A DNA stretch of 64,000 bases from Aquibacillus saliphilus (GCF_020404745.1 NZ_JAIZAP010000008.1:124001-188000); one strand, 5' to 3'. Shown: positions 24,751 to 36,054, counted from the stretch's first letter. Notes: generated by a model not told the origin, from the sequence alone. Translations and numbers: made by a program.

Positions 24751-27084
24751 ATGGCTGAAACAAACAAAATACAAATTCCCCTCCTTCCACTAAGAGGTAT
24801 ATTAGTATTTCCATCAATGGTGTTACACTTAGATGTTGGTCGTGATAAATCAGTAAATGCTCTAGAGAGAGCAATGATGGACGATAATAACATCTTTTTA
24901 GCAGCACAAAAAGAAAGTTCTGTTGATGAGCCAGAAGCAAAGGATATATACAGAATTGGTACGATGGCAAAAGTGAAACAAATGTTAAAGTTACCTAATG
25001 GTACAATTAGGGTTCTTGTAGAAGGTAAATACCGAGCTGAAGTTATCCAGTTCATTGAAGAGAAGGATCAATTCATTGTAGAAGTACAGGAATTTAAAGA
25101 AGTTCATGGAAACAAAAATGAAGAAGCTGCACTAATGAGATCTCTCTTAGAACAATTCGAACAATACATAAAGGTATCTAAGAAGATAAGTAAAGAAACG
25201 CTTGCTACTGTATCAGACATTGATGAGCCGGGTCGACTTGGAGATATCATTACATCTCACTTGTCACTAAAGATGAAGGACAAGCAAGAATTATTAGAAA
25301 CAGAAGACATAAAAAAGCGTCTCCAACAATTAATTAACTTTATTAGCAATGAAAGAGAAGTTTTAAATTTAGAGAAAAAAATAGGTATGCACGTAAAGAA
25401 ATCGATGGAAAAAACTCAAAAAGAATATTATTTGAGAGAGCAGATGAAGGCAATTCAAAAGGAATTAGGAGACAAAGATGGTAAGAACGGCGAGGTTGCT
25501 CAACTAAAAGAAAGATTAGAAAAGTCTGACTTGCCAGAGCGAATTGTAAAAGTTGTTAATAAGGAACTAGATCGATATGAAAAAGTACCACAAAGTTCTG
25601 CAGAAAGCTCTGTAATCAGGAACTACATTGACTGGTTATTATCCTTACCGTGGACGAAAGAAACCGAAGATAACTTAAATATAATTCATGCAGAAAAAAC
25701 GCTTGATGAGGATCATTATGGTTTGGAAAAGGTAAAAGAAAGAGTGCTTGAATATCTTGCCGTACAACAATTAACACAATCTCTAAAAGGCCCTATTCTT
25801 TGTCTTGTAGGTCCTCCGGGTGTCGGAAAAACATCGTTAGCAAAATCTATTGCCCGGGCAATAAATAGAAATTTCGTGCGGATTTCTCTAGGTGGAGTTA
25901 GAGATGAAGCAGAAATAAGAGGTCACCGAAGAACTTATGTTGGTGCGATGCCAGGTAGAATTGTTCAGGGAATGAAAAAAGCAGAGACAATTAATCCTGT
26001 TTTTTTAATGGATGAAATAGATAAAATGGCTAGCGATTTTCGGGGTGATCCCTCATCAGCCATGTTAGAAGTACTCGATCCAGAACAAAATAGTACATTC
26101 AGTGACCATTTTATTGAAGAAACTTATGACCTCTCGAAAGTAATGTTCATTGCAACTGCTAACAACCTTGGTTCTATCCCTGCACCACTATTAGACCGGA
26201 TGGAAGTTATCTCAATTCCTGGTTATACAGAAGTAGAAAAATTACACATTGCGAAAGATCATTTGCTAACAAAACAAACAAAAGAAAATGGATTAAGCAA
26301 AGGACAATTACAGTTGCGAGATGAAGCCTTGCTTAAATTGATTAGAATGTACACAAGAGAAGCAGGTGTCCGGGGATTAGAACGACAGCTAGCATCGCTT
26401 TGTCGTAAAGCAGCAAAAATAATTATTTCAGAAAATAAGAAACGGGTAATAATTACCGAAAAACAGTTGGAAAGTATGCTAGGTAAACCAATATTCCGTT
26501 ATGGAATGATGGAGGAAGTAGATCAAGTAGGTGCTGCTACAGGGCTCGCCTATACAACTGCTGGTGGAGATACCCTCTCAATAGAGGTAAGTTTATCTCC
26601 TGGTAAAGGGAAACTAACCTTAACTGGTCAGCTAGGTGACGTAATGAAAGAGTCTGCTCAAGCAGCATTTAGTTATATTCGTTCTCGTGCAAATGAGCTG
26701 AATATTGATCCGGAATTTCACGAGAAGAATGATATTCACATTCATGTTCCTGAAGGAGCCACACCTAAAGATGGGCCATCAGCTGGCATAACGATGGCAA
26801 CTGCTCTTGTTTCTGCTTTAACAGGACGTCCTGTTAAAAAAGAAGTTGGGATGACAGGTGAAATGACACTACGTGGTAGAGTTCTACCTATTGGTGGATT
26901 AAAAGAGAAATCGCTAAGTGCACATCGTGCAGGAATTACTAAGATAATTATACCTGCAGATAATGAAAAGGACTTGGAGGATATACCAGAGAGTGTAAGA
27001 AATGACTTAACTTTTATAACAGTACAACATTTAGACCAAGTGTTGGAGCATGCATTAACGGGGGAGAAACATGAAAGTAACTAA
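24751..27084 (+). CDS. lonA: ATP-dependent protease Lon (LonA)
   Basis: The 777-residue housekeeping Lon degrades misfolded and regulatory proteins. The N-terminal substrate-binding LON domain spans about 10-200, a coiled-coil linker 200-310, and the AAA+ module has Walker [14 protein letters not shown] near 352 and Walker [13 protein letters not shown] near 416. The protease domain has the catalytic Ser in [14 protein letters not shown] near 677 and Lys in [15 protein letters not shown] near 720. ATG 24751 is chosen because GGAGGTG (24739-24745) is at proper spacing. An in-frame GTG at 24742 lies inside that RBS. It overlaps engB by 14 bp. Confidence 0.97.
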   Translation: MAETNKIQIPLLPLRGILVFPSMVLHLDVGRDKSVNALERAMMDDNNIFLAAQKESSVDEPEAKDIYRIGTMAKVKQMLKLPNGTIRVLVEGKYRAEVIQFIEEKDQFIVEVQEFKEVHGNKNEEAALMRSLLEQFEQYIKVSKKISKETLATVSDIDEPGRLGDIITSHLSLKMKDKQELLETEDIKKRLQQLINFISNEREVLNLEKKIGMHVKKSMEKTQKEYYLREQMKAIQKELGDKDGKNGEVAQLKERLEKSDLPERIVKVVNKELDRYEKVPQSSAESSVIRNYIDWLLSLPWTKETEDNLNIIHAEKTLDEDHYGLEKVKERVLEYLAVQQLTQSLKGPILCLVGPPGVGKTSLAKSIARAINRNFVRISLGGVRDEAEIRGHRRTYVGAMPGRIVQGMKKAETINPVFLMDEIDKMASDFRGDPSSAMLEVLDPEQNSTFSDHFIEETYDLSKVMFIATANNLGSIPAPLLDRMEVISIPGYTEVEKLHIAKDHLLTKQTKENGLSKGQLQLRDEALLKLIRMYTREAGVRGLERQLASLCRKAAKIIISENKKRVIITEKQLESMLGKPIFRYGMMEEVDQVGAATGLAYTTAGGDTLSIEVSLSPGKGKLTLTGQLGDVMKESAQAAFSYIRSRANELNIDPEFHEKNDIHIHVPEGATPKDGPSAGITMATALVSALTGRPVKKEVGMTGEMTLRGRVLPIGGLKEKSLSAHRAGITKIIIPADNEKDLEDIPESVRNDLTFITVQHLDQVLEHALTGEKHESN

Positions 27085-27661
27085 AGCAGAAATAATTATC
27101 AGTGCGGTTTCACAAAAACAGTATCCTAATGATCCTTTATTGCCTGAAATTGCGCTTGCTGGCAGATCAAATGTGGGTAAATCGTCTTTTATTAATAAGA
27201 TGATAAATAGGAAAAGCCTTGCTAGAACTTCTTCAAAGCCTGGAAAAACACAAACATTAAATTTCTATAAAATTAATGATATTTTTTATTTTGTTGATGT
27301 ACCAGGCTATGGATATGCTAAAGTATCAAAAACAGAACGAGAAGCATGGGGAAAGATGCTTGAGGAATACTTTATTGAACGTAAAAATCTTAAAGCCGCA
27401 GCGCTAATTGTAGATATTCGTCATGAGCCAACATCTGATGATATTACCATGTATAACTTTTTTAAACACTATGACTTGCCTGTTATAATAATCGCTACCA
27501 AGTTAGATAAGGTTGCTAAAAATAAGCGGGAGAGTCACTGGAGACGTACTAAGAAAATATTGGATATAGAGGAAGGTGACGTAGTTATTCCGTTCTCTTC
27601 TGAAACCGCAGAAGGAAAAGAAGAAGCATGGAGAGCTATTGAACACTTTATTAACCAGTAG
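27071..27661 (+). CDS. engB: Ribosome-biogenesis GTPase EngB/YsxC
   Basis: The 196-residue essential GTPase is involved in 50S subunit assembly. G1 [11 protein letters not shown] near 32, G2 around [11 protein letters not shown]3 DVPGYGYA near 75, G4 ATKLDK near 142 and a G5-like FSSETAEGK near 174 are all present. The start lies inside the 3' end of lonA (14-bp overlap), as in other Bacillaceae, so translation is probably coupled. A bidirectional terminator separates it from the convergent membrane protein gene. Confidence 0.97.
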   Translation: MKVTKAEIIISAVSQKQYPNDPLLPEIALAGRSNVGKSSFINKMINRKSLARTSSKPGKTQTLNFYKINDIFYFVDVPGYGYAKVSKTEREAWGKMLEEYFIERKNLKAAALIVDIRHEPTSDDITMYNFFKHYDLPVIIIATKLDKVAKNKRESHWRRTKKILDIEEGDVVIPFSSETAEGKEEAWRAIEHFINQ

Positions 27662-27689
27662 TTCTTAAAGAGTACTGTAAAGTTAGTTA

Positions 27690-27730
27690 AAAAAGTAGCA
27701 ACCACATTTTTTGTGATTGCTACTTTTTTT
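27690..27730. terminator. Bidirectional terminator between engB and the convergent gene
   Basis: AAGTAGCAACCACA pairs with TGTGATTGCTACTT (one mismatch), flanked by A-rich and T-rich tracts that can serve both strands. It overlaps the last codons of the minus-strand gene. Confidence 0.85.
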
Positions 27731-28202
27731 TGAATAGAAGATAACCACCAACTATAATTAATGCTACCGGCCAAAAATCAATGATTGTTAAGATGACATG
27801 ATCAATCCAATAAAACCAACTGGGTTTATCTGAGGCAAATATGGCAAAGATTGATATTAATAACAACACTAAGCCAGGGAATAAACCTGTTTTAGTTTTT
27901 TGAAATCGAATAAAAAATGCAATTGCTATAATTAAAGTGTAAATTCCCCAATGATCAATCCAAAAAGAATAGTGGTTTAAACCATGGAAGTGTATCCCGA
28001 TACCAAGAATAATCGTTCCAGGGAATAATTTTTTGTAATCTTTGGAAATATAACTATGGAGTAAGAAAGCAATTCCAATAATAATTAACAGAGTTGGCCA
28101 TGAATAGAAATCAGTCAGAATCGGAAAACGGAGTTGCCTTAATAGGAAAAAGGCGCCAATTCCTATTAATAGATACCCAATAAAAGCATTTTGTCTTTTC
28201 AT
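27720..28202 (-). CDS. Multi-pass membrane protein, LiaI/LiaF-TM-like
   Basis: The 160-residue protein consists of five short transmembrane segments (for example AFIGYLLIGIGAFFLL, WPTLLIIIGIAFLLHSYI, LFPGLVLLLISIFAI, IIDFWPVALIIVGGYLLF), a layout like the LiaI-LiaF transmembrane region of cell-envelope stress proteins. The start at 28202 (MKRQNAF) follows GGAGGAAC; an in-frame ATG at 28214 contains that RBS. It is convergent with engB and absent from this position in B. subtilis. Function unknown. Confidence 0.72.
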   Translation of the reverse strand: MKRQNAFIGYLLIGIGAFFLLRQLRFPILTDFYSWPTLLIIIGIAFLLHSYISKDYKKLFPGTIILGIGIHFHGLNHYSFWIDHWGIYTLIIAIAFFIRFQKTKTGLFPGLVLLLISIFAIFASDKPSWFYWIDHVILTIIDFWPVALIIVGGYLLFKKK

Positions 28203-28381
28203 TTGTTCCTCCATAGATTATAATAATTATTAAATAGTACTAATTTCTTGATTATATTAGTTGCTTATGGTAAAGTACATAAATGTTAAATGAGTTCAAC
28301 TAAAGATAATAGTCATACTGATTATCTTATCATAGATTTTTCATATTCTGTTCATATTTTTGAAAACACTTATGCAAACAA

Positions 28382-28406
28382 ACATGTTATAATTGTACAT
28401 GTTATA
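28382..28406 (+). promoter_or_regulatory. hemA promoter region with tandem ACATGTTATA repeats
   Basis: ACATGTTATA occurs at 28382-28391 and again at 28397-28406, 15 bp apart. The first copy contains an extended -10 (TGTTATAAT, 28385-28393). In B. subtilis the hem operon is PerR-regulated, but only the left half of a PerR box (TTATAAT) is recognisable here. Confidence 0.45.
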
Positions 28407-28438
28407 TTCAGGTTGATGTTTTTTTGGGGGTAGATTTT

Positions 28439-29806
28439 GTGCATATATTAGTTGTGGGTATAAACTATAGAACCGCCCCTGTTGAAATTAGGGAGCAGCT
28501 AACTTTTCAAGAAGACAAAGTTGGAGAAGCGATGCAGGGCTTAAATAACCAGAAGAGCATATTAGAAAATGTGATTATTTCCACATGTAATCGTACAGAG
28601 ATATATGCTGTGGTTGACCAGCTCCACACTGGACGCTATTATATTAAACAGTTTTTAGCAAATTGGTTTGGTGTCGATAAAGAGCTTTTTTCTCCGCATC
28701 TTGCTATATATGAAGCTGATGGGGCAATTGAGCATCTATATAGGGTCACTAGTGGACTTGATTCGATGGTTGTTGGTGAAACGCAAATTTTGGGGCAAAT
28801 GAAACAAATGTTTTTATTAGCTCAAAAGAGCGGCACTACTGGAACTATTTATAATGAATTATTTAAACAAGCAATTACTTTAGCGAAGCGAGCACATAAA
28901 GAAACAGAGATTGGTACAAACGCTGTTTCTGTAAGTTATGCAGCCGTTGAACTAGCTAAAAAAATATTCGGTGACTTAATAAATAAGCATGTAGTTATTC
29001 TTGGTGCCGGAAAAATGGGTGAATTAGCTGCCAAAAACTTACAAGGGTCTGGTGTGAAGCGAGTGACTGTTGTTAATCGTACAATGGAAAAAGCAAAGAC
29101 ACTAGCAAAGCAGTTTGACGGCGAAGCCAAATCCACAGAAGAGTTGGATGATGCATTGCAAGAAGCAGATATATTAATTAGCTCAACAGGAGCTAATGAT
29201 TACGTATTAACAAAAGAAATTCTTGCACCTGTTCATAAAAAGAGAAAAGGACGTCCTCTTTTTCTTGTAGATATAGCGGTTCCTAGAGATCTTGACCCGG
29301 CAATTAGCGAGTTGGAAAGTGTATTTTTATATGATATAGATGATTTGCAAGGAATTGTTGATGCTAATTTAGAAGAACGTCAACAAGTATCTGAAGAGAT
29401 TGAACTAATGATCGAAGAAGAAATAGTTCTTTTTAAAGAGTGGTTACGAACTTTAGGAGTTGTACCTGTCATTTCTGCATTAAGAAATCACGCGTTAACA
29501 ATCCAAACAGAGACAATGAAGAGCATTGAAAGAAAAATGCCTGACTTAACGGATAGAGAAAAAAAGGTATTAAGTAAACACACGAAAAGCATTATAAATC
29601 AGTTGCTTAAACAGCCAATTCTCCAGGCGAAAGAGTTAGCTGTGGAGCAAGATGCAGAGGAATCTCTACAATTATTCACACGGATCTTTGGAATAGAAGA
29701 TATGGTGAAGGAAGAGTTGAGTAAACAAGAAACTAATAAAGTGATTAATTTTGAAAAGAGTGAAGAAGTATCGTTTTCAGCACTTAAAAATGTATCCACT
29801 CACTAA
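28439..29806 (+). CDS. hemA: Glutamyl-tRNA reductase
   Basis: The 455-residue enzyme catalyses the first step of C5 haem synthesis, from glutamyl-tRNA to glutamate-1-semialdehyde, with NADPH. The catalytic cysteine is in [14 protein letters not shown] (near residue 50). Conserved motifs include [16 protein letters not shown] near 103 and the NADPH fold [17 protein letters not shown] near 184. The GTG start at 28439 ([19 protein letters not shown]) aligns with B. subtilis and follows GGGGGT; the ATG at 28424 lies in front of this RBS. First gene of hemAXCDBL. Confidence 0.96.
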   Translation: MHILVVGINYRTAPVEIREQLTFQEDKVGEAMQGLNNQKSILENVIISTCNRTEIYAVVDQLHTGRYYIKQFLANWFGVDKELFSPHLAIYEADGAIEHLYRVTSGLDSMVVGETQILGQMKQMFLLAQKSGTTGTIYNELFKQAITLAKRAHKETEIGTNAVSVSYAAVELAKKIFGDLINKHVVILGAGKMGELAAKNLQGSGVKRVTVVNRTMEKAKTLAKQFDGEAKSTEELDDALQEADILISSTGANDYVLTKEILAPVHKKRKGRPLFLVDIAVPRDLDPAISELESVFLYDIDDLQGIVDANLEERQQVSEEIELMIEEEIVLFKEWLRTLGVVPVISALRNHALTIQTETMKSIERKMPDLTDREKKVLSKHTKSIINQLLKQPILQAKELAVEQDAEESLQLFTRIFGIEDMVKEELSKQETNKVINFEKSEEVSFSALKNVSTH

Positions 29807-29821
29807 CGGAAGGTTATTTTT

Positions 29822-30637
29822 ATGCTAGAACTTAAATGGCTTTATGAACTTATCTTAATTATATATGCCGCTAGTGTAATGGGATATTTTATTGACTTCG
29901 TTCAGCATAACCGGAGGGCGAACAACATTGCCTTCTGGTTACTTAGTTTGGTTTGGATGTTACAAACCTTTTTTTTATTGTATCAGATATTCGCTGAGAT
30001 GAATTTTCCAGTAGTCAATGTGTATGATGGTTTGTACTTTTATGCATGGATTTTAGTTACGTTTTCCTTACTAATTAATCGCTTCTTTAAAATTGATTTT
30101 CTTGTTTTCTTCACTAATTTATTTGGCTTCTTAATTATGGTGTTACACATAACAGCAAAAGCAGATAATAAGGGATTAGAAGGTGTACAACTTGTCAGTG
30201 AAATACTTATTACCCATATAACACTGGCATTAATATCTTATGGTTTATTTACTGTCTCTTTTGTTTTTTCATTAATGTACTTGTTACAGCATCGACTTTT
30301 GAAGAAGAAAAAAGGATATAAGTGGTTAAAGCGGTTAGGTGATCTAAATAGGTTGGACAGCCTATCTTTTATGCTAATAACGATAGCTACTCCAGCATTA
30401 TTACTGTCTGTCATTCTAGGAGTTGTTTGGGCTTATACTTCAGGCGCAGAATTTTACTGGTATGATATAAAAACAGTTGGTTCCTTTGTCGTTCTTGTAG
30501 TCTACTTTATTTACTTGTTTTTAAGGATTGTTAAGAATTATCAAGGCAGGTCGATTTCTTTGTATAATACGGCTGCATTTTTGTTTCTATTGGTTAATTT
30601 TTTACTGTTTGGAACGCTGTCTAGTTTTCACTTTTAA
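29822..30637 (+). CDS. hemX: HemX, cytochrome-c-assembly-type membrane protein
   Basis: The 271-residue integral membrane protein has about eight hydrophobic helices and belongs to the CcmC/CcsA-like family. In B. subtilis HemX lowers the amount of HemA and is co-transcribed with it. Conserved histidines appear in HITLALISYG near 140 and in the middle helices. It lies 15 bp after hemA and 26 bp before hemC, all on one transcript. Confidence 0.92.
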   Translation: MLELKWLYELILIIYAASVMGYFIDFVQHNRRANNIAFWLLSLVWMLQTFFLLYQIFAEMNFPVVNVYDGLYFYAWILVTFSLLINRFFKIDFLVFFTNLFGFLIMVLHITAKADNKGLEGVQLVSEILITHITLALISYGLFTVSFVFSLMYLLQHRLLKKKKGYKWLKRLGDLNRLDSLSFMLITIATPALLLSVILGVVWAYTSGAEFYWYDIKTVGSFVVLVVYFIYLFLRIVKNYQGRSISLYNTAAFLFLLVNFLLFGTLSSFHF

Positions 30638-30663
30638 CTGACAAACTTTAGGAGGACATATGA

Positions 30664-31593
30664 ATGAGGAAAATAATAATTGGATCACGAAAAAGTAATT
30701 TAGCGATTACGCAAACGGAATGGGTCATTAAGCAACTTAAAGAAACAGGAGCACCTTATGAATTTGAAATTAAAAAAATTGTTACTAAGGGAGATAAAAT
30801 CCTAGATGTTACCCTATCAAAGGTTGGAGGAAAGGGACTGTTTGTAAAGGAAATTGAACAAGCTATGTATAATAAAGAAATTGATATGGCTGTTCACAGT
30901 ATGAAAGACATGCCTGCAGAAGTTGCGGAAGGGCTTACTATCGGTACTATTCCTGTAAGAGAAGATCATCGGGATGCATTAATATCTACTAACAATGTTT
31001 TACTTAAAGACTTGCCTAAAGGTGCTATCGTTGGTACAAGTAGTCTTAGACGAGGTTCACAAATATTAGCCGAGCGTCCGGATTTAGAGATTAAATGGAT
31101 CAGAGGAAACATTGAGACTCGTTTAAAAAAATTAAATGAAGAAGATTATGACGCAATTGTTCTTGCTGCTGCTGGTTTGATTCGTATGGGCTGGGGAGAC
31201 GAAATAGTAACGGAGTACCTGGCGCCTGAAATCTGTGTGCCAGCCGTAGGACAAGGTGCTTTGGCTATTGAGTGCCGAGAAGATGATGCAGAGTTAATCA
31301 AACTTTTGGAAAAATTAAATGATGATTACACAACCAGAACGGTAACTGCTGAGCGTACATTCCTACACTTGCTTAATGGAGGTTGTCAAATACCCATTGG
31401 TGGTTATGCTTATTTAGATGGTGATGAAGTGGTGTTGACAGCTTTAGTTGCAACTTCAGATGGTGTTACAGTCCTAAAAGAAGTAGTCCGTGGTACAGAT
31501 CCAATAGCTGTTGGAGAAGAAGCTGCCAACCGACTTAAAGAACAAGGAGCAGAGAAAATTGTTGATGATGCAAGAGAAGAGTTAGACCAGTAA
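30664..31593 (+). CDS. hemC: Porphobilinogen deaminase (hydroxymethylbilane synthase)
   Basis: The 309-residue enzyme polymerises four porphobilinogens to hydroxymethylbilane. The cofactor-binding cysteine is in [13 protein letters not shown] (near residue 241). Substrate-binding motifs are [14 protein letters not shown] at the N-terminus, [13 protein letters not shown] near 80, and [13 protein letters not shown] near 125. The stop overlaps the hemD start (TAATG), so coupled translation is expected. RBS AGGAGG. Confidence 0.97.
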   Translation: MRKIIIGSRKSNLAITQTEWVIKQLKETGAPYEFEIKKIVTKGDKILDVTLSKVGGKGLFVKEIEQAMYNKEIDMAVHSMKDMPAEVAEGLTIGTIPVREDHRDALISTNNVLLKDLPKGAIVGTSSLRRGSQILAERPDLEIKWIRGNIETRLKKLNEEDYDAIVLAAAGLIRMGWGDEIVTEYLAPEICVPAVGQGALAIECREDDAELIKLLEKLNDDYTTRTVTAERTFLHLLNGGCQIPIGGYAYLDGDEVVLTALVATSDGVTVLKEVVRGTDPIAVGEEAANRLKEQGAEKIVDDAREELDQ

Positions 31594-32381
31594 TGACTAA
31601 CTACTTAGCTGGAAAAAGGGTTCTTGTAACACGCAGTGAAAGTCAATCAACTGTTTTTATGGAGAAGCTAGAAGAATTAGGTGCAATACCATTAGTTGCA
31701 CCTCTTCTTACCTTTCACCCTAAAATTTCAAATGAAATCAAAGAATTGTTTACCGAACTTCACGATTTTACATGGGTGTTTTTTACAAGTGCCAATGGCG
31801 TGAAGTTTTTTTTAAACCAACTAGATTATTGGGATATTGATCACTCAGTCTTAAAGAATGTGAAAATAGCTGTAGTAGGAAAAAAGACGAATGATATGTT
31901 GGCCCATTTTAATTTTAGTGCTGACTTTCAACCAGACAGTTTTCATGGACGCCAGATGGTCAGAGAATTTCTTCAATTCCATTCAATTAATCAACGAATC
32001 ATGCTGATTTGCGGGAATCGTTCACGCGATGATATATCGACTGAATTAACGAAAAATAGAGTGTTTTTTCGAAAAGTAGTAATTTATGATACGCTACTTA
32101 ATGAGGAATCAAAACCTATACTTTTAAATTACATAGAAAATGAAATCCCTGATATATATACATTTATGAGTCCATCGACTATTGATGCATTTATTGAGTT
32201 TTCAAAACCGTCTACAGATAAAGTTAAAAACATTAAGCAGTCTAGGCTATGTGTTTGCATTGGCACTACGACAGAAAAGAAAGCGATCCAGGAAGGATTT
32301 AAAAATATCCTCGTCCCGGATGTATTTACAATTGAAGGAATGATTAACGAACTAAATAAGTTTTATAAGAGGAAAGGATAA
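31593..32381 (+). CDS. hemD: Uroporphyrinogen-III synthase
   Basis: The 262-residue enzyme closes and inverts ring D of hydroxymethylbilane. The family is poorly conserved; the two-domain HEM4 pattern is seen with AGKRVLVTRSESQSTVF at the N-terminus, FTWVFFTSANGVKFF near 60, YTFMSPSTIDAFIEFS near 185 and CIGTTTEKKAIQEGF near 222. The start shares a base with the hemC stop. Gene order alone makes the assignment firm. Confidence 0.94.
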   Translation: MTNYLAGKRVLVTRSESQSTVFMEKLEELGAIPLVAPLLTFHPKISNEIKELFTELHDFTWVFFTSANGVKFFLNQLDYWDIDHSVLKNVKIAVVGKKTNDMLAHFNFSADFQPDSFHGRQMVREFLQFHSINQRIMLICGNRSRDDISTELTKNRVFFRKVVIYDTLLNEESKPILLNYIENEIPDIYTFMSPSTIDAFIEFSKPSTDKVKNIKQSRLCVCIGTTTEKKAIQEGFKNILVPDVFTIEGMINELNKFYKRKG

Positions 32382-32390
32382 GGTGAAACT

Positions 32391-33374
32391 ATGCAAGAAT
32401 TATCGTTCGCTCGTCATCGCAGACTACGAACATCTACTTCTATGAGAGCACTTGTAAGAGAAACTAGTCTATCTAAAGATGACTTAATTTATCCGATGTT
32501 TGTTATAGAAGGAGACAACATTAAAAATGAAGTCTCTTCTATGCCTGGGGTATTTCAAGTATCTTTAGATAACTTAGAAGAAGAAATACAAGAGTTAGTG
32601 AACCTAGGTATTCGATCGGTTCTTTTATTCGGGATACCGAAAGAAAAAGATGAAGTAGGGTCACAGGCTTATTGTGAAACAGGAATTGTTCAAGAAGCAC
32701 TTAGAAAAATAAAACGAGATTTTCCTGAGATTATAACAGTTGCCGATACGTGTCTTTGCGAATTTACTTCTCATGGCCACTGTGGTGTTATTCACGAAGG
32801 TGATGTGGAAAATGACCCATCACTTGACTTGTTGGTCCAAACGGCTGTAAGTCAGGCAAGAGCTGGTGCTGATATTATTGCTCCGTCTAATATGATGGAC
32901 GGGTTCGTTACTGCCATCCGAAAAGGTTTAGACGAAGCTGGATTTAAAAATATCCCAATTATGTCATATGCTGTTAAATACTCTTCTGCTTTTTACGGTC
33001 CTTTCCGAGATGCTGCAGAGAGTACCCCTCAGTTCGGAGACCGTAAAACGTATCAAATGGATCCAGCAAATCGGATGGAGGCGTTGAGAGAGGCAGAATC
33101 GGATATCGCAGAAGGTGCTGACTTTCTTATCGTAAAACCTGCTCTCTCATATCTAGATATAGTTCGAGAAGTAAAAGACAGATTTAACGCACCAATTGTT
33201 GCTTATAACGTAAGTGGTGAGTATTCTATGGTGAAAGCTGCAGCTATGAACGGTTGGATCAACGAAAAAGATATTGTTTTAGAAAAATTGACTTCAATGA
33301 AGCGTGCAGGTGCGGATTTAATAATTACGTACTTTGCTAAAGATGCTGCTAGATATTTAGATGAAAGGGAGTGA
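32391..33374 (+). CDS. hemB: Delta-aminolevulinic acid dehydratase (porphobilinogen synthase)
   Basis: The 327-residue enzyme joins two ALA molecules. Zinc-type cysteines are in [15 protein letters not shown] (about residues 117-131). The Schiff-base lysines are in [19 protein letters not shown] (near 198) and [10 protein letters not shown] (near 251). It overlaps the 5' leader of hemL (the stop at 33372-33374 lies just before ATG 33379). RBS AAGGTG. Confidence 0.97.
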   Translation: MQELSFARHRRLRTSTSMRALVRETSLSKDDLIYPMFVIEGDNIKNEVSSMPGVFQVSLDNLEEEIQELVNLGIRSVLLFGIPKEKDEVGSQAYCETGIVQEALRKIKRDFPEIITVADTCLCEFTSHGHCGVIHEGDVENDPSLDLLVQTAVSQARAGADIIAPSNMMDGFVTAIRKGLDEAGFKNIPIMSYAVKYSSAFYGPFRDAAESTPQFGDRKTYQMDPANRMEALREAESDIAEGADFLIVKPALSYLDIVREVKDRFNAPIVAYNVSGEYSMVKAAAMNGWINEKDIVLEKLTSMKRAGADLIITYFAKDAARYLDERE

Positions 33375-33378
33375 GTGG

Positions 33379-34665
33379 ATGAGAAACTTTAACAATTCAA
33401 TCGATGCCTATAAGGAAGCTGTAAATTTAATGCCAGGTGGTGTCAATAGTCCGGTAAGAGCGTTTAAATCTGTTGGCATGGATCCAATCTTTATGGAGCG
33501 TGGTAAAGGTTCAAAAATTTATGATATTGATGGAAATGACTACATTGATTACGTGTTAAGTTGGGGACCACTAATTTTAGGTCATGCAAACGAGCGTGTG
33601 GTGGCAAAATTAAAAGAAGTCACAGAAAATGGAACAAGCTTCGGTGCTCCGACATTAATTGAAAATAAGTTAGCTAACCTAGTTATTGAACGCGTTCCTT
33701 CGATTGAAATGGTTCGTATGGTCAATTCAGGCACAGAAGCAACGATGAGCGCGCTGCGATTAGCACGTGGTTATACGAAGCGAGATAAAATTTTGAAATT
33801 TGAAGGTAATTACCATGGACACGGAGATTCCTTACTAATAAAAGCTGGTTCAGGTGTCGCTACATTAGGTTTGCCCGATAGCCCAGGCGTTCCTGAGTCT
33901 ATCGCGCAGAATACAATTACAGTTCCCTATAATGATATCGAAAGTGTACGCTATGCATTCGAGCAATATGGGGATGACTTAGCAGCCATTATTGTCGAAC
34001 CAGTGTCCGGAAATATGGGTGTTGTACCACCTGAAGATAATTTCTTGCAGAATTTAAGAGAAATTACTGAAGAATATGGATCACTATTAATCTTTGATGA
34101 AGTCATGACAGGTTTTAGAGTCGGTTATCATTGTGCTCAGGGCCATTTCGAGGTAACACCTGATATTACATGTCTTGGTAAAGTTATTGGTGGTGGACTG
34201 CCTGTTGGCGCCTATGGTGGCAAGCGTGAAATAATGGAAAAAGTAGCTCCCTCTGGAGATATTTATCAGGCTGGGACATTATCCGGTAATCCGTTAGCAA
34301 TGACTGCTGGTTATGAAACATTAGTAGCAATGGACCAAGATGCTTACCAACAGATTAACAAAAATGTCGATCGTTTAATTGAGGGATTCCAGCAAGCTGC
34401 TAAAGAATTTAATATACCTTTGCAGGTTAACCGTGCAGGTTCAATGGTTGGTTTCTTCTTTACGGATGAAAAGGTTAATAACTTCGAAACGGCTAGCAAT
34501 TCAAATTTAGAATATTTTGCTAGTTATTACCGTTCGATGATTGAAGAAGGCATTTTCCTTCCTCCTTCTCAGTTTGAAGGAATCTTTTTATCAACGGCCC
34601 ATACTGAGGAAGACATTGAAAGAACAATTCAAGCAGCACATTCTGCTTTTTCAAAAATAAAATAG
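33379..34665 (+). CDS. hemL: Glutamate-1-semialdehyde 2,1-aminomutase
   Basis: The 428-residue PLP enzyme makes 5-aminolevulinate, the second step of the C5 route. The PLP lysine is in [17 protein letters not shown] (near residue 266). Other motifs are [11 protein letters not shown] near 60, [18 protein letters not shown] near 114 and [10 protein letters not shown] near 239. ATG 33379 ([11 protein letters not shown]) follows AAAGGGAGTG; an in-frame ATG at 33361 within hemB is less likely. It ends the hem operon before a terminator. Confidence 0.97.
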   Translation: MRNFNNSIDAYKEAVNLMPGGVNSPVRAFKSVGMDPIFMERGKGSKIYDIDGNDYIDYVLSWGPLILGHANERVVAKLKEVTENGTSFGAPTLIENKLANLVIERVPSIEMVRMVNSGTEATMSALRLARGYTKRDKILKFEGNYHGHGDSLLIKAGSGVATLGLPDSPGVPESIAQNTITVPYNDIESVRYAFEQYGDDLAAIIVEPVSGNMGVVPPEDNFLQNLREITEEYGSLLIFDEVMTGFRVGYHCAQGHFEVTPDITCLGKVIGGGLPVGAYGGKREIMEKVAPSGDIYQAGTLSGNPLAMTAGYETLVAMDQDAYQQINKNVDRLIEGFQQAAKEFNIPLQVNRAGSMVGFFFTDEKVNNFETASNSNLEYFASYYRSMIEEGIFLPPSQFEGIFLSTAHTEEDIERTIQAAHSAFSKIK

Positions 34666-34673
34666 TAATGAAA

Positions 34674-34709
34674 GAACGAGCTTCCCTTAACGGGTTGCTC
34701 GTTTTTTTA
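34674..34709 (+). terminator. Terminator of the hem operon
   Basis: AACGAGC ... GCTCGTT hairpin with internal CCC/GGG pairing and a T7 tract. Confidence 0.85.
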
Positions 34710-34833
34710 GAGTAAAGCTACTTTCCATTGAATTAACTCTAAAATCGTTAACCTGTCGTAAATTTGTATAATAATCTTATTAAATAATTATTACTTTTTT
34801 GTTTAAATGTAGTAAGACAATGGAGTATTGAAT

Positions 34834-34861
34834 GCATAATTCCATATTATTTTCATATATC
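34834..34861 (+). promoter_or_regulatory. Possible sigma-E promoter of spoVID
   Basis: GCATAAT (34834-34840), 13-bp spacer, CATATATC (34854-34861). The -35 fits sigma-E well, the -10 only partly (5 of 8). B. subtilis spoVID is sigma-E-dependent, which is the main support. Confidence 0.4.
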
Positions 34862-34911
34862 TGAAAAGAGGGTAATGTACGAATTGCGTGTGATTACGAG
34901 GGGAGGAATTA

Positions 34912-36006
34912 GTGTTGGCATATGGAGATCAATCAGTCTTTAATTTTGATTTAAATGAATCCCTATGGTTTAAAAAGGGACAGGAAGTTGACGAAATTAT
35001 GGGAATTTCACTAGAGCCTGAGATTTCTATACAGGAATTTGATGACTTCGTATCAATCAGAGGAGTTATTGAATTAAAAGGAGAATATTTTCAAGTTAGA
35101 GAAAGTGGAGACGACGAACAACAAGTGTTGTCCATGCGCGATCATCCATCTCAACGCTTTGTTGACAGGATTGAGAGCTATGAAGATGGGGTTAATGAAT
35201 TTTTTCATAACTTTCCAGTCGAAGTGTCTATTCCAAAGTATCGAATTAATTCGTTAGATGATGTAATGGTTGGTATAGAATCATTTGATTATGAATTACC
35301 AGAAAATAGTCAATTAAAACTTAACGCAATTGTGGCCATCCATGGTGTGGTGGAAGATCGTGACGAGCCTCAAGAAAATCAGGAGGATGTAGAGGTAAAA
35401 GCAACACCCGAACCAGAAAGAGAAACAGAAGAGCTAGTTAATGACGAACCTGTAGATGAAGATTCAGAGAAATCGGATGACGAAACATTTGAATTTGATG
35501 TGAAAAAAAAGGAAGAGGAGGAAGATCGAGTAGATTTAGAATTAGACGAATCTACTGGTGAAGTTGAATCAGTTGAAAAAGCCAAAACTCCAGAGAAGGA
35601 ACGATGGAAAAGTAAAAAATCTCAATCTTTAGCTGAATTTTTTGGCAAAATTGACAAACCGAAAGATGCTGAAATGACAGAGAACAGTGTGGAATCGAGT
35701 GAATCTTCAAGCATTGTATCTTTTGCTTCTTACTCTAAAGACGAATCTGTTGATGAATCAGAATCAAGAGCGGAAGAAACGCAACAAAATACGACTTACT
35801 TACTAAATATTTTTGGGGATAAAGAAGAAGATCGATATTCTAGCATGAAACTATGTATCGTTCAAGATTCAGATTCTTTAGAATCACTTGCAGAAAAATA
35901 TGATATCTCGGCACTTAATATTACCAAAACAAATAGACTAACTGATGATGAGTTATCAGAAGGACAAATATTGTATATACCAACCAAGGATAAAAAGGTC
36001 GAATAG
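34912..36006 (+). CDS. spoVID: Spore coat encasement protein SpoVID
   Basis: The 364-residue protein has a conserved N-terminal domain (residues 1-150; FNFDLNESLWFKKGQEVDEI), a long acidic, low-complexity middle (about 155-300, rich in Glu/Asp/Ser) and a C-terminal LysM domain (about 312-362; LESLAEKYDISALNITKTN). In B. subtilis SpoVID drives encasement of the forespore by coat layers and binds SafA. The GTG start at 34912 follows GGGGAGGAAT; TTG 34915 is an alternative. It follows hemL as in B. subtilis. Confidence 0.93.
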   Translation: MLAYGDQSVFNFDLNESLWFKKGQEVDEIMGISLEPEISIQEFDDFVSIRGVIELKGEYFQVRESGDDEQQVLSMRDHPSQRFVDRIESYEDGVNEFFHNFPVEVSIPKYRINSLDDVMVGIESFDYELPENSQLKLNAIVAIHGVVEDRDEPQENQEDVEVKATPEPERETEELVNDEPVDEDSEKSDDETFEFDVKKKEEEEDRVDLELDESTGEVESVEKAKTPEKERWKSKKSQSLAEFFGKIDKPKDAEMTENSVESSESSSIVSFASYSKDESVDESESRAEETQQNTTYLLNIFGDKEEDRYSSMKLCIVQDSDSLESLAEKYDISALNITKTNRLTDDELSEGQILYIPTKDKKVE

Positions 36007-36013
36007 CTAACTA

Positions 36014-36054
36014 CAAATCCCTTGCCACGAAAAATGTGCCAAGGGATTTGTTTA
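36014..36054 (+). terminator. Terminator after spoVID
   Basis: A 16-bp stem ACAAATCCCTTGCCAC / GTGCCAAGGGATTTGT (one mismatch) then TTTAG. Same stem type as after trxA and clpX. Confidence 0.8.
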
